Source of the DNA: Apostichopus japonicus
Lineage: Eukaryota; Echinodermata; Holothuroidea; Aspidochirotida; Stichopodidae
Reading direction: 5' to 3'
DNA: 64,000 nt
Assembly: GCF_037975245.1 (NCBI RefSeq)
Contig: NC_092577.1
Span: 15,948,013 to 16,012,012 of the forward strand
Below are positions 24,101-35,580 of the stretch, one piece after another; the stretch's first letter is position 1; every line of letters begins with the position of its first letter. The position numbers and the translations under genes are program-made. The notes beneath the pieces are model-generated. The model was not told where the DNA came from. It made no database searches and worked only from the letters and a program-made list of their open reading frames with translations.

Positions 24101-27100
24101 TTTATATTTTTACTGCTGAATAGTGTAATTTATAAAGGTAATTGACTTTTAGCAGACTTCAAATGTCTGAAGTAATTTTACTTACACACACTGCATGACA
24201 CGTTGAGACATACCAAAGAAGTATCTATCTGATAGGATCAGGCGCGTAGCCAGGAATTTGCCAAGGGAGGGGTGAAACTTTAGATTCGGCATTGCAAACT
24301 ATCTAAGCATAGCGCCACCATGATTGGTGCGAAGTGTACAGGAAAATTTTGGCTGTAGATGCCTCCCAGATTGCCGGAAATGTCGACTCCCATGCCTTGT
24401 TAGTTGTATGTTAGCATTTTCTCTTTTGAAAATACTAGCGATATCATAAAAACCTTTCAATTTTTTTTTACAAATATGCTCAAGGGGGTTGGGGGGGTTG
24501 GCTGCCCCCTTCACCCCCCACCTTTGGCTATGCAGTTGGATAGGATGTCATGAGACACAAATCACCAAAATCGTCCCCTAGGCTTTCAGTGGTTGGCATA
24601 AATAAAGGACATTTTCTGATGATGAATTTTGGTATTTAAATTTCCATTTCATTTTTGTCACACTAACAACAAATTTTCAACTTTCATAATAAAATTCCTT
24701 AAGTTGGAAAATAGGTGTAGTTCCATGCTGAAAATTTTTATGCATTGCTTGTTTTAGAAGTTGTGCTCTTAACTCTACTACAGTCCAAATTTGAAACAAG
24801 TATTTTATTTTATTCTTTCCAGTGGCAGTTCAGATGGCCTTCTTGTGTCTCCATCCATAAACATCTACCCGGAAGTGATCAGCATTGGCATATCTCGCTG
24901 GGGTGGGGATAAGTTGAAGAAAAACTTCCAAACCATTGATATTGAAGCGGAGGTTAGACTGTCTGGGGTCTTGTATGAGCTTTATGGTGTTTTGGTTAGT
25001 AACTAAAATATAATTGTCACAAAGTGAAGCTATATTAACCATGTGTTCCCCTATGCTGAGGATCCCCTGTTCAGCTAAAATTTTAACGGCAGTAAAAGTA
25101 TAAACACCAAAGGGCAATCAAAATTTACAATTGGGTAATGCAAGATTCTGCTTTTGAAAAAGGTATGTAGAGAATTGCAATAAAATCCATTTAATTTCAA
25201 AAAAGAATATTGGGAACAGTCCCCCATGCCCCCACCAGTCTGTGGCGCTCCACTCCAAACTAATAATGAAAGTCACTGCAATAAGTTATAAGGAAGGTCA
25301 TATATAATTTCCAGCTCTTTGTGATGCAGTGTTTGCTTTAGAAACACCACACCCCTCACCAGGGATTCCGAACTTAGAAAACGTAATGAAATTGCCACTT
25401 TGAAAATGCATTGTATTAAGTTAAATACTTTTCTAATAAAGAAATACACAATTTAATGATAATCATTAAATGTTTGCAATTGGATAATTTTCCAAAAAAA
25501 TTCTACTTAATTATTGAATCAAGAAATGTATACTTTAGTAAGCACCATATATCTTCCTGGAGAACCACAAGCCATAGTTACTGGGATTCTCCCTTCTTCC
25601 CTTGAGATGACTAACATATAGGCAAATTCAATGCACTTAATCAAATAATGCACATACTAAATAGTATGGCAGATGTGGATACACATTCTTCCAAATAGGC
25701 TTAACATGTATAGAGGAGAATTCCAACCACAACAAAGATTAAATATGGAGCAAACATAGGTTCCCATGAAAATATGTTAATATGTTAAATTGCTGCATCA
25801 CAAAGGGAGAGATATAGTGAAGTGTGGGGGTGGGGGACTGAACCTCTGAATACCCATGGAACTCCCCCTGTTTATAAATCATACTTGTGTACATAATTTT
25901 GTTTGTATAATCCACCCTTCCCCCCCCCCCATCATACTCCGGCCCCCAACAGTGGTGATTTCTTAAACAAGCTTATATGGCCTAGGCTTTGGAAACACTG
26001 ACAAGATTCTCAACGTTTTCTATTTTAGGCTAACACCAAACAACAGCTTACCAAGCTTGTTTAGGAATTTGTTTGACAATTGAAGGATGCAGCAGAAACA
26101 ATTCATATTTAAAAAGCATTACTCTTTTTCGTATAGATTCACGAAGGGACATCGTCAACCAGTGGACACTACTCTTGCGCTAAAAGAGTGAAAGACAACA
26201 GCTGGGTCCACATGAATGATGGCACATGCACAGTAATTGCCAAATCAGCAATAGACAGTAGCAATGTATGTGGTGCGTTTTATAAAAAGGGTAAGTTCTG
26301 TTGCTATTCTTCTCCCGACAAAATAAATTAAATGGTTAAATTATGATACAAATACATTGGACACAGAGAGACAAAATTCATTAAAAAGTTAACAAAGTGA
26401 CAAGTACTGAGAATCCAGTGTGTTCCTTATCAGGTGTTTCAAATGCTGCTTTTATTCTGAACCTCTTTTGATTTGTACTATTATTCCACCCTTGGAAATT
26501 GTGGCAAATTCCAACCATTGGTAAAAATGAGCTTGGACTAATTTAAAATGCTAAAAAAATAAAATGCAGTCTGTATATGTAGCCCTAAATTAAAGCATGC
26601 TATAAAATTTTCCTGCACATATTTACTCTCCAACTTTTTCTCAGACATTCCAAATGAACACACAAGAGGACAGGATGCCACAGCGAGTTAAAGTTCCTTT
26701 AGGGTGGTTAAGAATTTTGACCAAATAGGTGACCATATTTGGCAAATCTGGAATATTTGGGGTCAAATCAGCATAAATATAACTGTAGTTTCTTATTTCC
26801 TCCTGTAAGTGTTGACAATATTGACTATATATGTATGCCTTCACTATTTGGCAATGGGCCGGTAGTTGTGTCCTTAGTCAGATATGACCTTGACATGTGC
26901 ATATGGGTATGTATGTTTGTGTGTGCATTTGTGTGTATGTGTGTGAGTGACTTTGGCTTGCAGACAATAAGTTAAAGATGCTTGAACTTTAACCTTAACG
27001 TAGGTAGACTTTTGTGAGAAGATGATCCCTGTGACTTGTTTTTGTAGAGGACAAAGGTCATTTGAGTTCAACAAAGGGCAAAAGTCTGAAAACTTCAAAA

Positions 27101-30100
27101 ACACAAAATCTCAAGATGTACCTTCGCCTGATCTTCAAACTTATTAGATAGCCCTTTGTGAGTTGATGATTGCTACATTTACTATTGAGGTTAAAATCTG
27201 AAAACTTTGTAAACATATCATCTTTAGCCTTATATGTGTTATGTACATATAAATCAATGCTAAGACCCTTACACATCTAGCCATAGCAATATGTAATGGT
27301 GAAATATCTTGTATTAAAGAGTTGCTGATAATGACACAGAATTAATTAACTTTCTTATTGTTTATGTGTTGCCTCCAAAGTACCAGATAATGAGTGCATG
27401 GAAGATGAAGAGGAGGGTGTACAACTCCATACTAGAAATGTTAAGCTGGTTCACTATGTAAGTATAACACTTCACACAACCTTATGCTGGGAACCTTCTT
27501 GTCATATAAAGTACACTGGAGATACATACGTCTGTTATTGATGTATTACATTGATCCTCAAAGAAATCATCCACCATCCTTTCTAACAGATAAGTATGGG
27601 TGTCAAAACGTTGTTACTTTTTTTTGCCGTGGCGTAATCAGCTTCATCTTTTCTTAACTTAGATGGCTGATATTGTACAACACCTGAATGAGATAATGTC
27701 TGGCAAACTAGGGTAAGTGGACTATATTCCAAGTTCCAACTTTGCTGTATATTCTATGCTTTCACCTTCAAACTTATTATAAGTGACCTAATTCTTTCAA
27801 ATCTCATGAAAACAAATGTCATTGGTTTTGTACTTGTCAATAGCATTCATATGAACTGTGACCTTTTGGATCGCACATGAACCAACGGAATTAACACTCT
27901 CATGTAAGAACATCCTACATTTAGTTATATGATCGAGTGAACAAGAGATTGTTGTCATGAAGTATGTGCCAAATCCAATTTTCCTAATAAGATATGATGT
28001 TTTGACTTTCACAGGTCACAGCGGCATGATGTGTTTCTGACTGGAAATAAGCTGAAGCATACCTGCCTTATTGGTGCAGGGGCAGTGTCTGCAAAGGTTT
28101 GTTGTAAACGTTGACGTTTTAAATCTTGATAAACTTATATTATAGTTGTCAGTTGTTTGGGATACATACTGCATGCAAACTGTGAAAACCTACATATGTA
28201 GTTTTTGGCCAATTTGGGACTACTGTGTTGGGCATGTTGAGTGCATGTATATTGCTCTTAAAGCTATGCTGTATTGGTTCCAAATATGCCACATTTTTCA
28301 ATATGGTGAACTAGGTCAAAATTCTTAAGCTTTTTTTTTACCACTTCAGAGGGAATTTACCTCACTGGGATATTATTTTGTGATTGTGTCTGTTTATTTA
28401 CAATGTCTGAGAACAATTTGGAGTGTAAAGACCTCCAGGAAAGTACTTTTGAACACTCGTAGCAATTATATCATGCAAAAATTTGAGACATATACAGACT
28501 ATACCTCTAAGGGTGAGCTTGACGTGAAGCAACATCCTTGGTTGAGAACATTCCATAGAAATATATTCTGTAAGTGAGTTTGCTGAATGTTTAAAGGTAA
28601 ATTCAGGTAGAAGACTATGCAAGTCTAATAGAAAAGAAGAATTGGTTCAATATTACCAGCTGAAACCCCCATAACAAAACTTTCTTTCGTGCCTGCAGGA
28701 AATATGATGTGGGACCCACCTATAGCTACTCCAGGAAAGATATCACAGTGGATGATCTGTGGTGTCATCTTGTTTAATATGTTCTTCAAATGCTTTTACG
28801 AGCCTTTCATAGTTTTTTCTTGATTTGTGATGTTTCTGTAAGAAAGTCATTTACCATGTGAGCACTGCAGGTTTGTACATGAAAGGAAAAGAAGGACATT
28901 CTTAATTCATTGCTGTGATGATGTTGCCCTGCAGATGGATTCATTAAATTCCAACAAGCTTTAAATAGCTGTCTCTGAGAACATGCATCAACATAGTTTT
29001 CACATAGCAGAATTTTTTGGGCAAATTGAAATTATTCATAATACATTCACCTTGTCACTTAAATATCATATTAATGGCTTATACCTTATAAAATAATATG
29101 CATTCTTGTCAAATATTATCATGTAATCTGTGCAACTGGTCTGAAGAGTTGATTTTTCTTCGTTTGTTTTACAGCTTAGAGAAGCACTAACCACAGAACT
29201 TACATCCCACTACAACACAACACCAGATAAGACAAGAGGACCCATATTGCCAAAGTAAGATCATGTGTTGGTGACTACGTGCTATATACATAATACTTAA
29301 TCATGTAAATCACTATCAAGTCGAGCTCCTCACAGATAGCATATATAAATAGAATTTTTTTGGGAGGGGGGGGGGGGGTTGGGGGATTCTTGAACTTGCA
29401 TTGCCATGTCTCAGCCAAAAATGCTCCCCAATTAACTTACTGGTTTACAGGTCCATGCATGCTTTATGGGCTTGTGCAGCAGCATGCATAGTTCATTGCT
29501 AGCCTGACTTGATATATTTCTCTTACTTATTCTCGAAATCACAGAATAATGTTACTTATATTTCTTGATGAAAAATTGTTGACACATAAAAAGAAACAAT
29601 CAAACCATATCTTTTAGTGTATTCAGATGTGTACCAGCTACAACCATGTACATTGTTGGAAAAGTTGATGTTGACGATAAATAAAGTATGTATGAAATTA
29701 ACTTTTAGCTAGTGAAAATGGAAACAAACATTTTTTTTTTTTTGTGGGGGTGAACAATGCCAGTTAGGGCAAGTTGTTCCATTTTTGTGTTAACTACATG
29801 CTATTTACACATGCTAAATGATGTAGTGGAGAATTGCGTTATTGCAGAGGGTAGACTCCGTTTGTTGTTTATATTGGACCATGATTGCATGGGTCTCTCA
29901 GGATGATGTTCTCCAAATAATTTAGAACTTAATGTGGTTTTCCTCAAACTGCACATTTGTCAATACCCCATGCCAAACAGGTATTTCACTCCCCTCTTAC
30001 ATGTCCCTACACTAACGCAACATGCTAAACATAATATCTCAGAAGCTTGGACCGATCGCCATATTTGGTATGTTATTGTACCACATTGAGTACAAGAAGC

Positions 30101-31687
30101 CTAATGTAGTGGGCGGAGGTCAATGGTCGTTTGAGTTCACCAGGGGTCAAATTGTGAAAAACATGTTCTAGACAATATTTCAACAGGACAGATGTCATAT
30201 TTAGTATGTTGTTTTATCACATTTAGTAAAAGAAACCTTTGAGGTCATGGTCATTTCAGGACAGCCTGTGATACTGCGAATTTGTTGTTTGTCACATCAC
30301 ACTGTTTTACTAAGATCTAGTATGTTGTACACCCTCACTATAAATTATGTCAGATTCATGAACAAAACTGCTCATGTACATCGATCGTCCAACACCACAA
30401 TGCATGTTGGCATTCTGGTTGAATTAATGCTATATGAAAGAAGTACATGGCACTGCTAAAAATATTGCTAGTAATATGAGTAATATTGTAATAATGTTCC
30501 CCAAAGAAGGCTGTGCTATGTCTACTGAAGGAGAAAGGGAATCTCTTACACTGGCCAAGTGGCAAGTTTCCAAAATATTTTCGTAAAGCCTATTATTTAC
30601 AATTCATGGTTAAGTAATTTCCAGTTTGCTATGATTGTGTTCTTTGCTTTAATTCAACAGAGATCTGTTTACTCTAAGGCAACACTTTTTCTTTAAGTTC
30701 CTGAAGCAGCTGCATGACCGATTGAAGAAAGTCAGAAAAATTGAAGTACAGTAAGTGTTAAATATTTCATGAAAGTTGGATTATATGCACTCCATAATCA
30801 TGCAGTAACTGATACCAATCGAAGTGGTATACATTGTCAGATACCAAGCACAATTTTGTAGTGCTTAAGCAACTCTCAAAATTCAAGCAGAAACAAATAT
30901 TGATTAATATTAATGATAAAGGTGCACTACCTATTACCTATGATCATCGCCCGGCCAAAAGCTTTTTAGATGTTTCACTTCCTGTTGCAAACTTTGCTAT
31001 ATAGTAATAGTATGTATGCTTTCAATGGTTAAGCACTGCTTTTAAAGGAACTTTTTAGTGCAAAATGGGATCCAGTCCTGGTCATATCATTGTTTATAAT
31101 TTTATCCCCCTAAGCCTTGCTTTGTCACGAATTTTAGTTTCTGTGATAGAGTGCTTGAACTGTTGGCCCATCCACTGACTTACAGCATAATTATTTCTGT
31201 CAACTTGCTCGTCTAAATTTCACATGCTCAAAGATTATCAGACCTCACATATGGGGTCACCACCTTGCTATTTTTAATATCATCTCTATGAGGATCAGAC
31301 CCCAAGGGGTTCAACTTGCTAATTTGAATGCTGACATGCTCATGGTTATTGATTAAAGTTTATTAAGTCATTTCTTTTGCCCTCCTTTACTTTTCTTGTA
31401 TCTTTATGTGGGTATCCTTCACCTTGTTTATTACCGAGTGCTGTAAGATACATTAATTAAGTACCCATTCGTAATGATTGCTGGAATCATGTTTTCACAG
31501 TAATATTTAATTTCTGTAACTTTGAAGCAATGCTCACTATTCATGTGTCCTTTTCTGCAGGCTGAGTTACCTCAATGACGTTCTTGTCCCTCATGCTGCG
31601 GAACATCTTTACCACCTTATCACAGGTTGCACGGAAACTGAAGCTGCAGCAGCCTGTTGTCAACTGCGCAATTGCTTACAAAAGTAA
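21177..31687 (+). CDS. ubiquitin-specific protease (peptidase C19), 13 exons
   Basis: USPs cleave ubiquitin from proteins with a Cys-His-Asp/Asn triad. Phase-matched exons: 21177-21218, 21798-21824, 22291-22350, 22466-22758, 23399-23587, 24823-24994, 26137-26290, 27381-27457, 27663-27712, 28015-28096, 29175-29254, 30661-30750, 31561-31687. They total 1443 nt (480 codons plus stop). Evidence: Cys box LLPNLGNTCYM (Cys at 22490), QEDALEFL, two CxxC zinc pairs (CTSC and CDSC), YPEVISIGISRW, YELYGVL, and the His box STSGHYSC (His at 26167) with W..MND. Donors are GT except exon 3, which seems to use GC. One in-frame TGA lies at 22523. The 5' exons and start codon were not found. The C-terminal 190 residues are unrecognised. 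It may be a host gene with one nonsense change or a young pseudogene. Confidence 0.82.
21273..21505 (-). mobile_element. MITE family A, copy 2 (USP intron 1)
   Basis: Starts TTAAAGGTAGTCTGTGTAGG and ends ATTTGGGGCC. It carries the family landmarks in reverse orientation. Confidence 0.75.
22466..22758 (+). CDS. USP catalytic-cysteine exon with in-frame TGA
   Basis: The exon starts after TTTTTTTAG with LLPNLGNTCYM and ends at a GTAAGA donor in phase 2. The TGA at 22523-22525 falls 11 codons after the catalytic Cys codon; the same frame stays open to QEDALEFL and the donor. CGA to TGA decay, a polymorphism or an assembly error would all explain it. Confidence 0.75.
22839..23077 (+). mobile_element. 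MITE family A, copy 3 (USP intron 4)
   Basis: Begins TTTAAAGTTCTGGTATGTTGG and ends TTTGGGGCCTATACAG then AATACCTTTAA. Same internal order as copy 1. Confidence 0.8.
24239..24538. mobile_element. hAT-type MITE with 8-bp target-site duplication
   Basis: 300 bp flanked by GATAGGAT on both sides (24231-24238 and 24539-24546), the 8-bp duplication typical of hAT. The ends CAGGCGCGTAGCCAGG and CAACTGCATAGCCAAAGG (complement of the right end) are imperfect inverted repeats. There is no transposase. An internal segment (ACTATCTAAGC-AGCGCCACCAT) recurs at 58531 inside the transposon nested in the hAT gene. Confidence 0.75.
24823..24994 (+). CDS. USP exon with second CxxC half and β-strand core
   Basis: Completes a CDSC pair across the intron, then reads YPEVISIGISRW...KKNFQ...YELYGVL, the conserved core between the zinc finger and the His box. 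Ends at a GTTAGT donor. Confidence 0.78.
26137..26290 (+). CDS. USP catalytic-histidine exon
   Basis: Begins after TATAG and reads IHEGTSSTSGHYSC, then SWVHMND, matching the C-terminal USP box where His and Asp/Asn complete the triad. Ends in AFYKK before GTAAGT. The phase-1 end is completed by the exon at 27381. Confidence 0.8.
26563..26785 (-). mobile_element. MITE family A, copy 4 (USP intron 7)
   Basis: Landmarks AGTCTGTATATGTAGCCC, AAAGCATGCTATAA, TCCAAATGAACACACAAGA and AATATTTGGGGTCAAA show the family in reverse. The left TTAAAGG is degenerate. Confidence 0.7.
26850..27280. repeat. TG-rich stretch and TGACCT-type repeat in USP intron
   Basis: A degenerate (TGTG) run at about 26895-26950 is followed by text with GACAAAGGTCATTTGAGTTCA and CTGAAAACTT, which resembles the repeats at 30.0 and 33.3 kb. 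Confidence 0.4.
28258..28510 (+). mobile_element. MITE family A, copy 5 (USP intron 10)
   Basis: Begins TTAAAGCTATGCTGTATTGG, ends CATATACAGACTATACCTCTAA, with CTGAGAACAATTTGGAG inside. It lies in the intron before the possible alternative exon. Confidence 0.78.
28699..28777 (+). CDS. possible alternative terminal exon of the USP gene
   Basis: After GCCTGCAG a frame of 25 residues (KYDVGPTYSYSRKDITVDDL...) ends in TAA. It is out of phase with the exon at 28015-28096. It joins perfectly to the phase-2 donor at 27712 if exon 28015-28096 is skipped, giving a shorter C-terminus. Transcripts would decide. Confidence 0.35.
30020..30280. repeat. TGACCT-type dispersed repeat in USP intron
   Basis: CATATTTGGTATGTT, CACATTGAGTACAAGAAGC, GGTCAATGGTCGTTTGAG and TTGTGAAAAAC are shared in order with 33,230-33,560. 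Confidence 0.5.
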
Positions 31688-31740
31688 TGACAATTATCTG
31701 TCCAAAAAGATATGTGTTGTAAACATACATTTTTGACCTT

Positions 31741-32033
31741 AATAATAATAATAATAATCAGCAGTTTTTTATGACGTTTAAGCAACCACAAATGTGGGAG
31801 AAACCTGCAAGGGCTTATGGATTACAACTTACACATCAGTTGGCTTCCAGTTCAAATTTTAACTAAAATTTGGAATCTTTTCAATTTAGAAAGTCATTTC
31901 AGATGGGAAAACCGTACATTTTATCTTGGATAAAAAACACACCTTACTATGACCAGGCTGGGAATTGCACCCTGAACCTCCCGATTGCTAAGAATCATTG
32001 CTTCAAATCCTTCATCCACTCTGCCACAGCACC
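31741..32033 (-). mobile_element. tRNA-derived SINE
   Basis: Read on the minus strand the head is tRNA-like. It has an A box TGGCAGAGTGG and a B-box-like GGTGCAATTCC preceded by GGAGGTTCA, the usual spacing of a Ser/Leu-type tRNA. A body of about 220 bp is unrelated to tRNA, and the element ends in (ATT)n at 31741-31758. Pol III transcription from the internal boxes is expected for such elements. It begins about 54 bases after the USP stop codon, so it probably lies in that gene's 3' UTR. No target-site duplication was found. Confidence 0.7.
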
Positions 32034-34150
32034 GGTTGAATGTGGTGTCATATTAACTTCTCTATTCAATAATTGTAAACCTTTAGGTATAGGTTGGGGC
32101 AAAGGGTCAGAGCATTTTACCAGTATAAAGAAGGGAGGCAATCCAAGCTTAATATGATGAGGTTAGAGATGATTATAACATCCATTGGTTAAGACAAGAA
32201 CTTGATAATTTTTGATAAAAAGGTTTCATTTCATGAATATCGTTATTGTTTGTTCCCCACCCCCACCGATAGACAATTTCAGAAAAAAAAAGTCGTGCTT
32301 AAATTGTATGTACGATTATATGTGCACGATAGATTAAAAACACAAGCTGCAAGAACAACAAATCATAAATGCCATCCCATTGCAATTTTTGGAACCGGCA
32401 ATTAGTGTCCTTTATATTAAGCAATATTTATTTCACACATACCCTCTTATCAAACCACACTGGATTGGTTTCAATTCAATTCATACCCCCCTCCCTCTCA
32501 CACACACTTCCTCCCCTCCATATATATCAAAGGGTCTGTTTTTCTCCCCCTGACAAGGAGAAAAGGTGCAAACAATTAGTATACTGAATAGAAATAGTGT
32601 TTCTATTATCTTATAATGCATTAGTAATGTCATTGTAAGGTTGAATCAAGAGCAATGTTCCCAGAGAACTCAAGTCAGAATGATGATATATAAGTAAATC
32701 CTGGGATTGTGTTTGTCGATTGTGAATTTCAAAGTACTCTCTGCATGGTGACAAAATTCTAACAAAAGTCTCACATAACAATCATATATTTTACCACACG
32801 TAGAATTAAGTTGTTGTATTGGTAGTTGCAATCAATAAACTCATGTGTCACGTCCAGGACAGTAAATGGCAGTTTGTATGTCTTTCTTCAGGTTAATGGA
32901 ATTTTTACATTCACCAACTCTCTGTAATAATTGTTTTAAATTTTCTTTTGCTATGCTATGCTTTTGTCACACGAATAGGTACTAAATAATACAAAAATGG
33001 CTAAAAGAAGCAAAACAATTAACTTTCCAAGATGAGGGAAGCCAGCTCATTAATATAGCATACATTCATTGTTAGTTCTAAGCATAAACTTAGAGTCGTG
33101 ACGGTATGGGTTAGAAAGAAATGATTTGACATATTGCATCATCTCAATATCAGTGCTTAATTTGTTTTTCTGATTTCAAAAACCTATGCGTTAATACTTG
33201 TGTGTGTGGTATGACACCTGGCTTCAAACACATTATCTCAAGAAGGGAAGCTTGGAAAATGTTAGATTTGGTATGTATGTGAATCATATTGATTATATCC
33301 TATATTTGTTGGTGGATGTCAAAGGTCATTTTGGGTAAACAGTGTTCAAGTTGTGAAAACCTTCTAAAAATTACAAGTTCAAGAAAGGAAGCTGAACAGA
33401 TATCATATTTAATCTGTAAGTGTACCACATGACTACAAGAGGCATTTGTTATTGTGGAGACCAACACCGTCAAATTTTGTAAACCTCTAAAACTTGATAT
33501 CTCTGGAAGAGACAGCTTATTTACTGTAGTTTGTCCTTGTATGACATTGAGTACAAGCAGGCTATCAGTGGTCACATGTGTCAGCATCTGTCATTGTGAA
33601 TAGACTGTTTGTCACTTCTTGCTGTATTACTAAGATCAAGTGTGTCAGTATGTCCCATTCATATGAAATGATACTCATGTTGGATCATAGAAACCACAGT
33701 CTGGTGTATGCATGCATGCTACTTGACAGCTGTCCTCATATGCCATTCAAGTATATCAAGACAAGTAACGACTGGGATATAGTTTCTCTATCTGTGATGC
33801 ATTATGCAGTTGTTGCAACTGAATAAAATTTTTGTAGCTCGACTAGTTGATTATACTGTTGACTGTGTGAAGACCAAACTGTTAGTGCAAAGAGTATTTA
33901 TTTAATGTCAAAGGAAAAGGTGGGCCAAAAATGTAGACAAAAGCAAGAGAAATGTTAACTGAGACCATGTTGTCTAATTGTGTTCAAGTATGATTTTAGC
34001 GGTTTCAGCTTGCATTTCCCAATTAGCCCTAATTCATTTTTTTTCTTGTCCAACATTTGCACAAAAGTCATTAAGATACTTTGACTAACACTAGACAATC
34101 TAATTGTGGTAGAACTGGATCTCACACAGCCTGCTTTTGCGGTATTTAGG
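32034..34150. other. no gene recognised
   Basis: AT-rich, with a TGACCT-type repeat at 33,230-33,560. The small open frames show no domains. Confidence 0.5.
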
Positions 34151-34398
34151 TTAAACCTGTGTAGGCCCCAAAGTTGTATTGTGATATGATTTCTAAAAGT
34201 GTTCAAAAAGGCTTTTCTTGAGGTATTTATAATATCCAAATTTTTCTCACACATTGTAAAAGAACATACAAAAGGACAGAATGTCCCAGTGTGGTAAATT
34301 TGCTACAGGGTGGTACAAAAACAATTGAAGAATTTTGACCAAAGGTTACCATATTTCAATATCTGGCATATTTGGAGCAAATTCAACATGCCCTTTAA
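34151..34398 (-). mobile_element. MITE family A, copy 6
   Basis: Begins TTAAACCTGTGTAGGCCCCAA and ends ATGCCCTTTAA, with GTTACCATATTTCAATATCT inside. Reverse orientation. Confidence 0.75.
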
Positions 34399-35400
34399 GC
34401 TGATTTTTGTTGAAAATGAATGATATAGCTTACAGGCCTTTATGCTCATTAACAATACACTGTAGCAACATACGTTTGTGAATTTCATCAACACCAGTTG
34501 TGCATGGTGAGAGATTCGTTGGGAAATACCTTGTAATGTGATTCGTTCGTTGACACGTTATGAACACACGAAAACACCTTACACTAACCCTCTGCTCCTA
34601 TACCATATGTTTTTATATTGCTTCCCAAGTACCCTTTCCAACCAGCTAGGCATTGCCCAATCTTAAAATATATCACATGAAAAGGAATTCCCAAGTATTT
34701 CACCATAGTTCACATCCACAGCCTGTCGAAAATTGAATAAACAGTAGTCTACCTTATATGGATTGCCTAACCAAAAAATACTGCTACAAATGTGGACGCC
34801 AAAGCATGGTTTACTTTGATTTATGTAACCTTTTTCCATGTGAATGTCATTTTGTCTTCAGATCCCCGAGATTTCAAAAGTTACTAGATGTGAGGCTATC
34901 TGTTATTGTGAACGGTTTTTAAGCATTTGCATTAAAGTAGAAGGGAAATTTGATTATTTTTATAAAACAAAAGGTACTTGAAACAGCTTGTAGTAAAAGT
35001 GAAAAAACAGATACAGTTGTTCTATGTCACAATAGATGTGGGATGTTGCATGAGTTTTGCACAACTTTTGTAATTTTATAGAGATGTATTTATCTTATGC
35101 AGCAGAGATCATGAAGGAGCATTAAAATTGCAATATTTTTTAAAATTCAATGTTTCTATTCATTGTCTTCTTTGTCTGTCCAAATAGTATCATGCAAGAA
35201 ACCATAAATGACCATATAATTCAGCAGTTTATCATGTAGTGAAACGTCTGAAATTCCTCCATAAATCCTGCTATTAAGAAATGCAAGATAAAAAGGCATA
35301 CTCCAAACAAGCCTTGCTGTCCTGATGTTTTTGCACTACGTTTTCATGCAGAAGAGCTAGTAGGACACTATTTTCCTTTTTGTTCCGTGCTTTTCTTTCA
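34399..35400. other. no gene recognised
   Basis: AT-rich, nothing coding. Confidence 0.5.
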
Positions 35401-35402
35401 TC

Positions 35403-35575
35403 CTGTCCGCGCGGACAGAAAATCACCACACACGGACGTTTTTTCCTACTTGATACTGTCCGTCCGGACAGATAATACTGTCCGCCGGACACAATTCCCC
35501 CCGAGAAAGATGTCCTACGGACACAATTCTCGGGGAATAGTGTCCGTGAGACGCCCGGACACCATTCCCTGTCAC
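35403..35575. repeat. cluster of GTCCG/CGGAC palindromes
   Basis: Contains the perfect palindrome CTGTCCGCGCGGACAG (35403-35418), then CTGTCCG-TC-CGGACAG (35456-35471) and GTCCG-C-CGGAC (35480-35490). A wider inverted pair follows (ATTCCCCCCGAGA with TCTCGGGGAAT). GC-rich against its surroundings, and it directly abuts the truncated 5' end of the LINE copy. Confidence 0.7.
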
Positions 35576-35580
35576 ACCTG

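Noticed and set aside
26740-26975. 78-codon frame rich in Cys/Val
   Set aside because: It is driven by a TG microsatellite inside a USP intron.
31950-32033. Functional tRNA gene
   Set aside because: The B box is imperfect, no clean acceptor stem closes, and the sequence runs into a SINE body with an (ATT)n end.
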